Positions 1-6,909 of a stretch of DNA of 64,000 nucleotides are shown here, one piece after another. The stretch comes from Pseudomonas sp. 31-12 (lineage in GTDB: Bacteria; Pseudomonadota; Gammaproteobacteria; Pseudomonadales; Pseudomonadaceae). The translations under genes were made by a program, and so were the position numbers. The notes under the pieces are model-generated. The model ran no database searches, was not told where the DNA came from, and saw nothing but the letters and a program-made list of their open reading frames with translations. Location: assembly GCF_003151075.1 (NCBI RefSeq), contig NZ_CP029482.1, forward strand, positions 3,162,001-3,226,000, given 5' to 3'. Every line of letters begins with the position of its first letter. Positions within the stretch are counted from its first letter, which is position 1.

Positions 1-1109
1 AGTCCGACACCCGTCAGTGTGGCGGCGTAAACGATGCTGCCGACCACGCCATATACGTTGCCGATGCCCGCCGCCATCGCAATGCAGGGAATCAAGTCAC
101 GCAGCACGCCAAACGGCAGGGGCATGAGCGAGGGCGAAAGGCGCACACTCAATCGGTCGTCCAGCAACCAAAAGCGGTGGGCTACGTGCGCCGTCAGCCA
201 GTTGAGTACCCAACCGACGAGCGCGAATATCACCGACCAGAACACGGCGACGCCGATCAATCCGCCCAGACGCGTGCCCAACGGCGCGTACTGAACAAAG
301 GTGCCGATCAGGCAGGCAAGGACGATCCCCAGGTACATCGGCCAGCTGTCGTAGGCATGTTCCCACTCGCGCCAGAAGAACGGCGTGCCACCGGGCAGGC
401 CTGCGCAGATGTCCGGGTGGTGCGCGTACAACGCAGAGCTGAGTTTGCGGCATTGTACCCAATCGCCTTCGCGCAAGCGTCGGGCGAGGGCGCGGCGTTG
501 ATTGAATGAGCCCGGCGCCAAGAGCAGATGGGCAGCGCGATGCTCCGGCGTGGCGGCGGGTTCTGCGGCGAGACGCCGTTGCCCGGCCAGGAATATCGGT
601 GCTTCACGACGCTCGGCCAAGCGCTTGCGCTGCTGCGATAACGCTTCGATCAGCTCTTCGTCCAGTTCCAGTCGCTGCCAGAGACTGAACCAGTGAAACG
701 TTTCCATCGCCCATTCGAGCAATGTTTCGCAGGTCTCGAGGTGTTCGACGCAATGCCTCAGCACCGCATCTTCCATGACATCGGCCGCGCCATGTTCGAC
801 GGCGATGGCATGGCGTCGTTCGAGCTCGACACGGCTGATTCCGTCCAGCGAACGGCTGACCAGTTGCAGCGTGTCGACTTCAACCACCGACAGCCCGGTC
901 AGGTCCCACGAAGCTTCGTCGTCGGAGTCATCCTCGCGCAGTTGCTCCCATTCCTTGATGCTCAGCGCTTGCTCATAGGCCTCACGCAGGCGCTGGAAGC
1001 CCTCGGGGTCTTCATCCGGGCGCGTCTGTTTGAGCAGGATGGCGTATTGGCGTTTGATACGGCGCGTATCGGCATCGGCCGGGAGGCCGAGGAGGGTCCA
1101 GCAACTCAT
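1..1109 (-). CDS. J-domain-like membrane protein (C-terminus cut by window edge)
   Basis: The reading frame opens at an ATG at 1109 and runs off the left edge without a stop, giving about 369 visible residues. The N-terminus (MSCWTLLGLPADADTRRIKR) has the fold signature of a DnaJ J-domain: helix I, then a basic helix II, then EGFQRLREAYEQAL as helix III. The HPD tripeptide that stimulates Hsp70 reads RPD here (QTRPDEDP), so canonical DnaK stimulation is doubtful. A long charged middle region follows. From about residue 275 there are three or more hydrophobic segments (for example around WPMYLGIVLACLIGTF), so the protein is probably anchored in the inner membrane by its C-terminal half. Such J-domain membrane proteins are common in Pseudomonas and their role is not established. 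It is divergent in function from the DUF1254 gene downstream. Confidence 0.75.
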   Translation of the reverse strand, partial: MSCWTLLGLPADADTRRIKRQYAILLKQTRPDEDPEGFQRLREAYEQALSIKEWEQLREDDSDDEASWDLTGLSVVEVDTLQLVSRSLDGISRVELERRHAIAVEHGAADVMEDAVLRHCVEHLETCETLLEWAMETFHWFSLWQRLELDEELIEALSQQRKRLAERREAPIFLAGQRRLAAEPAATPEHRAAHLLLAPGSFNQRRALARRLREGDWVQCRKLSSALYAHHPDICAGLPGGTPFFWREWEHAYDSWPMYLGIVLACLIGTFVQYAPLGTRLGGLIGVAVFWSVIFALVGWVLNWLTAHVAHRFWLLDDRLSVRLSPSLMPLPFGVLRDLIPCIAMAAGIGNVYGVVGSIVYAATLTGVG

Positions 1110-1228
1110 TGCGTGTGCAACTCCATGAAAACCCGCGACGCGACAGCTTCCCTGAAACCGGGGGATGGTGGCAGTTTGATTTTGCGCACCCTACCTGTTT
1201 CCCGTCGAAAAGTCCTCGGGTCTTGCCT

Positions 1229-2626
1229 TCAGTCGCCGATCACAGGGGTCAACAGGGGCATTTCCCATTGGCCGCTGGTGACTTCCGGTTTCGGCAGGTA
1301 CAGGCGTAATACCCCGAAGAACGGGCCTTCTGGCGCTGGCAGCCAGTTGCTTTGCAAGTCCTTGGGCGGTGCCTCGTTTTGCAGATAAAGGGTCAGGCCA
1401 CCGTCGGCGTCGAACTTGAGCTCGCGCAGCATCCGCGAGTTGATCAGATAGCGATTGATCGGGTTGGCCACCAGCAATTTGTTTTTGCCGTCGTACATCG
1501 TCAGCGACCAGAACGCATCGGCTGGGGGCAGGGCACCTTTGTCGAAATGCAGGGTGTAATCGTGTTTCGAGGCATCGAACGGTTGGCCATCCTTGTCGAC
1601 GAAATAGCCGATGTAATTCGCCTCTTCGGCCGAGTTGCCGAAGATCCCCATGTTGGCGCCGGCGTAGCGGTACAGGTAATTGCCCTTGAGGTGATCGCGG
1701 GTGCCGTAGAAATCGCTGCTGGTGACCTCGTGAGTATCGACTTTGTCTTTCTTGAACCGGGCGAATTCGGCCTTGGCATCACTGATACCGTCTTCCAGGG
1801 CCTGGCGTTGTTCCGATGTGAAGTCGTGCAGTCTGAAAGGCATGCCGGCTTCTATACCGATGGTCTTGAAGCGCGCGAGCAGGTCCTGTTCCGCGTCCTG
1901 CGCCGGGGCGAAGGCCAGCATGAAATTCAGGTAGCGGAACAGGTCCGGCGTATCGCTCATGGTCGGAGTGGGTTTCGGCCAGGCAATCTTCGGCGCGGCG
2001 GGAGGGGCCTTCTTTTTGACGTAGTGGCTCAGCGTTTCGACTTTGTAGCCTTTCTGGACTTTCTTGACCTTGGCCAGGTCCTTTTCATCGAGCAGCTGCG
2101 TGCGATACAGGGCGTAGGCAATGTTGGTTTCGCTGCGCAGCATTCGATCCATTTTTATCGGTTGCTGACCCTGCCAGTTGGGGCCTGCGACCATGAAGTG
2201 TCCGCCGTTGTTGCCCGTACTGCGGGTGCCCAGGTACGCAAAGTTCTGCGTGTAGGCGTCGATCAATTGCACAGAGTAGTAACGGTGCTCGTCGATGGGC
2301 GGCAAGGTCAGCACCACCGGTTCGGCGCGCAGGTCCATCCAGACGAACGAGTAGGGCGTGTCGGCGTTGGGTGTGACGAACGCAGTGTCCTTGGCGGTGA
2401 ACGCCTTCGCGGTGTTGCCGATCCGGTTGAACGGCGCCTTGAAGTTCGCGCTATTTTTGTCGACCGCCTGGGAGTAGAGGGTTTTGTACATCTCCACCAC
2501 CGGGAATCCGTACAGGTAGGCTTCCTTGGCGATGCTCCGGGCTTCTTCAGGCGTGGCGGTGAAGTCGGCCCAGGCGCTGGTGCTCAGGGCGAGCGACAGC
2601 GCGGTGAGCAACAGGCGGTTATTCAT
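1229..2626 (-). CDS. DUF1254/DUF1214 domain-containing periplasmic protein
   Basis: 465 residues with a clear Sec signal peptide (MNNRLLLTALSLALSTSAWA). An N-terminal DUF1254 region (roughly residues 40-170, including the stretch around TPNADTPYSF) is followed by a C-terminal DUF1214 region (roughly 340-455, ending PEGPFFGVLRLYLPKPE). Length and order are those of the usual two-domain family. The biochemical function of this family is not established; it is exported and very widespread in Pseudomonas. It lies 8 bases after a small secreted protein gene and was probably transcribed with it. Confidence 0.85.
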   Translation of the reverse strand: MNNRLLLTALSLALSTSAWADFTATPEEARSIAKEAYLYGFPVVEMYKTLYSQAVDKNSANFKAPFNRIGNTAKAFTAKDTAFVTPNADTPYSFVWMDLRAEPVVLTLPPIDEHRYYSVQLIDAYTQNFAYLGTRSTGNNGGHFMVAGPNWQGQQPIKMDRMLRSETNIAYALYRTQLLDEKDLAKVKKVQKGYKVETLSHYVKKKAPPAAPKIAWPKPTPTMSDTPDLFRYLNFMLAFAPAQDAEQDLLARFKTIGIEAGMPFRLHDFTSEQRQALEDGISDAKAEFARFKKDKVDTHEVTSSDFYGTRDHLKGNYLYRYAGANMGIFGNSAEEANYIGYFVDKDGQPFDASKHDYTLHFDKGALPPADAFWSLTMYDGKNKLLVANPINRYLINSRMLRELKFDADGGLTLYLQNEAPPKDLQSNWLPAPEGPFFGVLRLYLPKPEVTSGQWEMPLLTPVIGD

Positions 2627-2634
2627 AAAATTCC

Positions 2635-2862
2635 TTATTGAACCCTTGGGCGTCTTTCCACGGCCGTTGCGTCGTCGTTTGCCGGACGGGACGGCAGATC
2701 GATCACCAGCGGACCGGCAGAGAGCCAGGGGATCGCTTCATGGGCCCGTAGACTGTTTTCCAACATCTTGCCGACTCGGGTATCGAGGTCCTGGGCACCG
2801 ACGCCGCAACTGACGAACATGGTCATCAGGCTGTAGCCGGCCAAGCGAATTGCACCGTGCAT
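2635..2862 (-). CDS. small secreted protein, 75 residues
   Basis: The ATG at 2862 is preceded by TGAGGA about six bases upstream, a good ribosome site. I chose it over an in-frame upstream start because the longer version would only extend into a different gene remnant. The N-terminus (MHGAIRLAGYSLMTMFVSC followed by GVGAQ) looks like a signal peptide with cleavage after GAQ, leaving a mature peptide of about 50 residues. It ends 8 bases before the DUF1254 gene, so the two are likely co-expressed. I do not recognise the family. Confidence 0.6.
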   Translation of the reverse strand: MHGAIRLAGYSLMTMFVSCGVGAQDLDTRVGKMLENSLRAHEAIPWLSAGPLVIDLPSRPANDDATAVERRPRVQ

Positions 2863-2872
2863 AGAGATATCC

Positions 2873-3045
2873 TCATTTACCGAACGTGACATTGAGCCCG
2901 GCGAACAGCGTGAACTGCAGCAGGCCATCGCCTTTGCGCTCCACGGTCCACTGCGGTTCGATGAAGGCGTTGAGAATATTGGCCCCGGATTTCCACACTT
3001 TTCCGCCACACAAATCGAGTGGGATGTAATGGGTGTCGTTCCTTA
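2873..3045 (-). pseudogene. 3' remnant of an outer-membrane protein gene
   Basis: Reading leftward from a stop codon near 3045 to the TGA at 2873-2875 gives an open stretch with no plausible start. It ends KVWKSGANILNAFIEPQWTV, a few more residues, then FAGLNVTFGK. This resembles the C-terminal two or three beta strands of the Pseudomonas outer-membrane proteins often labelled transporter or neuromedin U. Only about 50 codons survive and nothing upstream continues the barrel. It therefore looks like the tail of a gene whose body was deleted, left at the head of the DUF1254 operon. Its TGA lies 11 bases before the ATG of the small secreted protein. The family assignment is from memory of the motif. 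Confidence 0.5.
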
Positions 3046-3205
3046 CCGTTTACGACGTAATCTCTTTCCTTTCAAGCCTGTAGGACACGTCTGTTGAAGT
3101 TAGCAGCTAACTTCGGGTTAGCCAGTCGGTATGAGGGTGCATTGGATTTTTGAACAAGTTTTCGGAGTTTGTTTGTGTACTGGAGTTAATGCGAATCAGG
3201 GGGGG

Positions 3206-3254
3206 TGGTCGCGGACAAGCTCGCGCCGGTAGGAGCGAGGCTTGCCCACGAAGA
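3206..3254. repeat. degenerate REP-like element
   Basis: An imperfect palindrome (GGTCGCGGACAAGCTCGCGC on the left, GAGCGAGGCTTGCCCACGA on the right) resembles a decayed copy of the repeats seen elsewhere in the window. The rest of the gap between 3046 and 3294 holds nothing else I can identify; it should include the promoter for the leftward DUF1254 operon. Confidence 0.35.
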
Positions 3255-3294
3255 ACGATGATGCAGTGGTGTTCCGTTTAATGCCCTGAACGGT

Positions 3295-3720
3295 TCAACG
3301 CTTTTTCATCTGCTCGCGAATCCGTTCTTCCTGCTCGCGCAGTTGCGGGGTGAACTCTTCGCCGAAATCTTCGGCCCCATATATAGGGCGAATCTCGATC
3401 TCAGCTTCGGTACCCGGCATCGGATTGGGGCAGCGTTTGACCCACTCGATCGCTTCCTCTTTCGACTTGACCTCCCATATCCAATAACCGGCGATCAGCT
3501 CCTTGGTTTCGGCGAACGGGCCGTCGATGACCGTGCGTTTTTCGCCCGAGAATCGCACCCGGGCGCCTTTGCTGCTCGGTTGCAGGCCGTCGCACTCAAT
3601 GAGGATGCCGGCCTTGGTCAGCTCTTCGTTGTAATTGCCCATCGCGGTCATCAGTTCCTCGGTGGGCATAACACCGGCCTCGGAGTCCGGGCTGGCTTTC
3701 ACAATGATCATGAATCGCAT
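3295..3720 (-). CDS. YciI family protein (DGPF motif)
   Basis: 141 residues of the YciI-like, ferredoxin-fold family. The opening beta strand MRFMIIVKASPDSEAG and the signature DGPFAETKE in the middle are diagnostic. The C-terminus is an extra charged helix rich in Glu and Arg. Proteins of this type are small cytosolic enzymes or binding proteins of unknown substrate, often encoded beside ECF sigma factors, though none is present here. The ATG is preceded by GGAGA. It is transcribed away from the bacteriocin gene. Confidence 0.85.
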   Translation of the reverse strand: MRFMIIVKASPDSEAGVMPTEELMTAMGNYNEELTKAGILIECDGLQPSSKGARVRFSGEKRTVIDGPFAETKELIAGYWIWEVKSKEEAIEWVKRCPNPMPGTEAEIEIRPIYGAEDFGEEFTPQLREQEERIREQMKKR

Positions 3721-3940
3721 GGTCTTGTCTCCGCTGGATTGTGGGTGATTCGCTGTCTAGTCGAATAACCGGGGCCTGAATCGACAACGCTGACGAAAGT
3801 TATTTGTACGCGCCAATCTGTTTTCGACTCGCCGCCTGGATAGCTCTCGACTGTCGGTGTAATGGCCACCCTATAACTATGTACCGCACCGGACCACTGC
3901 TCCATCGACATGCTGTGCCCTACAGACAAGGAGTGACTGT

Positions 3941-6538
3941 ATGGCACAACAAGTACATAACGATGGAACGTCAGGAAGTGTCGTCATCCGGTCGGGTCCG
4001 CCCGCTTCAAGCGGTGGTTCCGGTGGAGGTGGCGGCGGCGGAGGGGTTTCAGGCGGGTTCGGTAAAACCAGCAAGAAAAAGAAGAAGGCCCGAAAGCGGG
4101 CCATAGAGGCCGCTCGTCAGGCAAAGGAAAACGAGCGTGTGCAGGCAGGTATTCAAGCGCAAGCCTTGGCGGCTCAAGCTCAAGCTCAAGCTCAAGCAGC
4201 CGCGGCACGGGCTCAGGAGCAATCTCGCGTTCAGGCCTTGCACCAATTTCTCAACGGCCTGGCCCAGCGTCATGACGCTATCAGAACCGAGGTGGACCGA
4301 AGTTTTGCGGTTAAGGCCAGTCAACTCGCCCCCTCCCTTGAACATGAAATCTCCGGTGTTCGACGACCGCCGGACAGCGGTTCGAGCGAGCGTTGGCAGC
4401 TATACACCATCACCAAGGAAAAAAACGAAATTGACGGGCTGATCGCCCGAAAAACCGCAGAGCTCAATGCAAAGAACGCTGTTGCCAGGTCCTTTGATGG
4501 ACACGATCCATTCACCCGCACTTCGAACGATTACCTGACGCGACTGGGGGCGTTCGGGCAAGCGCTCAATGACGGTCACCAGATCTGGGAAAGCGCTTAC
4601 AACGCTGCCCACGAAGTGCGGCTTCTATCCGCGCAGATAAACGCGCTCACGGAAAAATCCAATGCGCTTGCCAGACATCATGCCGAGCAGACCGTTGTCT
4701 GGCGTGAGCGGGAAGCGGTGTGGGAGGCGCTCCGTCAGTTTTCCGAGCAGCGCGATGCTCGAGTCCGGTTCAAGCAGCAGGCTGATGAAGACTCTCGCGT
4801 CGAACGGGTCAGGCGGGTCAACACGCTGACTGTGCCCATGTCGACAACGGCCGCCGGCGGGATGTTTTTGACCCGTGAGGGTGTGCTCGTTGCTCAGGAC
4901 GTCGCGGCGGCAATCGAGGCTGCTTCCAGAGCTGCGGGCAGGCTCCTTGGCGATTTTGCTCGCATTGCAGCCAGAACAGGACCGGTATTCGTTACTGCCA
5001 TGGTGTACTCGCCGACGCTTGGCAATGGCGAGCTGACGCCCGAGCAACGCAGGCGCCTGTTCCATTCAGTCGGCGTGCCGGCGCAATCGCTGGGCCTCGC
5101 TGACAGCAGCGTCTTGCAATCGATCGCTGATGCGGGCGGATCGGTTGAAATGGCCTATCGGCTCAAAGCCGAAACGGTGCCGGAAGGCACCGCGATCATC
5201 GCCGTCAGTACCGGAGGCGGCATTGACGCACAGGTTCCGGTCGTCAATGCAGTGCTCGATCTTCTGACGGGGGCCTATCACGCCGAGATCCCCGGATATC
5301 CCGGCAGGCACTTGCAGTTCACTCCAGACGTCCCCTCTCTTCGGACAACGGCGAGTCAATCCGGATTGGCGGTGATCACTGCGCAGGTCCAGAGCATCCC
5401 GGAGGGTGTCGATCTACGCATACAGGATTGCATTGTGTGCGTGCCAGGCCTGCCACCGACTTACTTCTCTTTCGGTTTGCCGGCGATGGGATCTGGTGTC
5501 GTCACCGGCATCGGTCAACCCGCCGGCCTTGACTGGTGGAAAACAGCCAGCCAAGCGAGCGGTGCAGCTATCCCGGTACAGATTGGCGATCAGTTCCGTG
5601 GCCGGGAAGTCAATTCGTTCGGGGCCTTCGATGAAACGCTGTGGCGAACAGTTGGCGAGTACCCGGCCCTTGTCGCCGAATTCGATGAGGTGAACAAAAA
5701 ACGCCTCGAGCAAGGCTTTGCACCCTATGCCCCGAAAAACACCTGGGTCGGTGAGCGGCGTGAATTCGAGTTGCGTTATCAAACGCTCGCAGAGCTTGGC
5801 GAAAACCCGTTCAACCTCGACAAAATCAGCATTACTACTCCGCAAAGCAGCCAAGGACGGCTGGGCATAACACCGGCAATTTTGCCTTGGCCAATACGTC
5901 CTGTTGGCGTCGGTACCTGGATACCCCTCGTTCCACCGGGGATCGAACACCTCGGTCCTACAACTTCACCGGTCATACCGTCGATTCCTGCGGTTTATCC
6001 CGGTACTCCGGCCATCCCGGTCCTACCTCAAAACGAGACGTTTCCGGCTGTTGATCAAGGTCTGGTCGGTGGCAGTATTCCCGGGTTCCCGGCGGACATG
6101 GAGTTGCCTTCGTCGGATGTTCTGTTTCTTGACCGGCGGGATGATCCGGGTGTCGCAACCGGGGTTGGGCAGTCGGTGTCAGGAGTCTGGCTGGGTGCAG
6201 CCGCTCGTGGGGAGGGAGCGCCTATTCCTTCGCATATTGCGGATCAGTTAAGAGGACGGGAGTTTGCTAACTTTCATCGATTCAGGGAGGCTTTTTGGAA
6301 GGCAGTGGCCGCTGACTTAACTTTAAGTACTCAATTCCATGCCACAAATTTAAGGTTTCTGCGCAAGGGCACTGCGCCATTTCCTATCGGAAATGATCAG
6401 TACGGAGGTCGAGTGAAATACGAGCTCCATCATCAGATAGAGATTGCGCAAGGAGGGGCGGTGTACGACATGGATAACATTGTCGTAATGACGCCGAGAC
6501 GACACGTTCTCGTACATAAGGGTGGTCAGCACCTATGA
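3941..6538 (+). CDS. S-type pyocin-like HNH DNase bacteriocin with tandem nuclease domains
   Basis: 865 residues; ATG preceded by AAGGAG. The order is: a disordered N-terminus with a Gly run (residues 25-40); a basic, Ala/Gln-rich and coiled-coil region (about 45-300) likely to carry receptor binding; a Pyocin_S translocation-type region (about 345-512); a first colicin-type HNH region (about 525-645); a Pro-rich linker (about 645-735); and a second HNH domain (about 740-865). The second aligns without gaps to the colicin E9 active site: R824, E828, H830, H831, N846, H855 and H859 match R96, E100, H102, H103, N118, H127 and H131. In the first, R606 and E610 remain, but the histidines are R612, Y613, S637 and L641 and the Asn is K628. 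It should therefore be catalytically dead. The killing activity is DNA cleavage in the target cytoplasm. The stop overlaps the immunity gene start (ATGA). Confidence 0.9.
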   Translation: MAQQVHNDGTSGSVVIRSGPPASSGGSGGGGGGGGVSGGFGKTSKKKKKARKRAIEAARQAKENERVQAGIQAQALAAQAQAQAQAAAARAQEQSRVQALHQFLNGLAQRHDAIRTEVDRSFAVKASQLAPSLEHEISGVRRPPDSGSSERWQLYTITKEKNEIDGLIARKTAELNAKNAVARSFDGHDPFTRTSNDYLTRLGAFGQALNDGHQIWESAYNAAHEVRLLSAQINALTEKSNALARHHAEQTVVWREREAVWEALRQFSEQRDARVRFKQQADEDSRVERVRRVNTLTVPMSTTAAGGMFLTREGVLVAQDVAAAIEAASRAAGRLLGDFARIAARTGPVFVTAMVYSPTLGNGELTPEQRRRLFHSVGVPAQSLGLADSSVLQSIADAGGSVEMAYRLKAETVPEGTAIIAVSTGGGIDAQVPVVNAVLDLLTGAYHAEIPGYPGRHLQFTPDVPSLRTTASQSGLAVITAQVQSIPEGVDLRIQDCIVCVPGLPPTYFSFGLPAMGSGVVTGIGQPAGLDWWKTASQASGAAIPVQIGDQFRGREVNSFGAFDETLWRTVGEYPALVAEFDEVNKKRLEQGFAPYAPKNTWVGERREFELRYQTLAELGENPFNLDKISITTPQSSQGRLGITPAILPWPIRPVGVGTWIPLVPPGIEHLGPTTSPVIPSIPAVYPGTPAIPVLPQNETFPAVDQGLVGGSIPGFPADMELPSSDVLFLDRRDDPGVATGVGQSVSGVWLGAAARGEGAPIPSHIADQLRGREFANFHRFREAFWKAVAADLTLSTQFHATNLRFLRKGTAPFPIGNDQYGGRVKYELHHQIEIAQGGAVYDMDNIVVMTPRRHVLVHKGGQHL
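4172..4195 (+). repeat. tandem GCTCAA hexamer, four copies
   Basis: Four consecutive GCTCAA units encode an Ala-Gln repeat in the bacteriocin N-terminal helical region. The run is in frame (six bases), so copy-number slippage would change the length of the Ala/Gln stretch by two residues at a time without a frameshift. Confidence 0.85.
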
Positions 6539-6810
6539 AAAACTATTCACGTATCGAAGATTACACAGAGTCTGAGTTTCTGGAATTTCTTAGAGAACTA
6601 TTTGATGGTGGAGAGGATTTGACGGCTGATGAGTTTGATCAATACATGATCGAGCGCATCAAGCATTTCGAGACGATCACAGAACACCCAGACCGCTCAG
6701 ACGTCATTTTCTACCCCAAGGAAGGCCAGGAAGACAGTCCCGAAGGCATCCTGAAAGCAGTCAAGGAATGGCGCGCACTCAATAACAAACCCGGCTTCAA
6801 GCCGGAGTAA
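6535..6810 (+). CDS. colicin DNase-type immunity protein (Im2/Im9 family)
   Basis: 91 residues. The N-terminus (IEDYTESEFLEFLRELFDGG) and the helix III region (SDVIFYPKEGQEDSPEGI) match Im9 in order and spacing, with the C-terminal EWRALNNKPGF. In Im9 the contact pair is Tyr54-Tyr55; here it is Phe-Tyr (IFYP). Such changes, and those in helix II, set specificity. The protein should bind the C-terminal HNH domain of the bacteriocin at its exosite and protect the producer. The start overlaps the bacteriocin stop by four bases, the usual arrangement for coupled expression. Confidence 0.93.
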   Translation: MKNYSRIEDYTESEFLEFLRELFDGGEDLTADEFDQYMIERIKHFETITEHPDRSDVIFYPKEGQEDSPEGILKAVKEWRALNNKPGFKPE

Positions 6811-6833
6811 TGCAGTCACCTCGAGCGAAAAAC

Positions 6834-6860
6834 CATCTGCTCATCATTAATGAGCAGATG
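6834..6860 (+). terminator. hairpin between immunity gene and immunity-pyocin fusion gene
   Basis: A perfect 11-bp inverted repeat (CATCTGCTCAT, loop CATTA, ATGAGCAGATG) lies between the immunity gene and the next gene. There is no clean T run after it, so it may be a weak or partial terminator, or an mRNA-stabilising structure that reduces expression of the downstream fusion relative to the bacteriocin pair. Confidence 0.45.
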
Positions 6861-6909
6861 CATCTATCTTGCAGCTGTTAAGTGTCTTCTCTACAAGGAA
6901 AAACCAGGG

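Noticed and set aside
1352..2641. 429-codon open frame opposite the DUF1254 gene
   Set aside because: Exact shadow of a gene with a signal peptide and family motifs; composition is typical antisense of high-GC coding DNA.
3736..3765. Possible PrtN P-box (ATTG then spaced GT pairs) upstream of the bacteriocin gene
   Set aside because: Spacing is irregular, it lies 180 bases from the start and next to the YciI gene start; too weak to call. No LexA box is evident either.
6850..6909. Longer start for the immunity-pyocin fusion
   Set aside because: It would begin inside a hairpin without a ribosome site; MELKATLKDY at 6910 matches the Im9 N-terminus.
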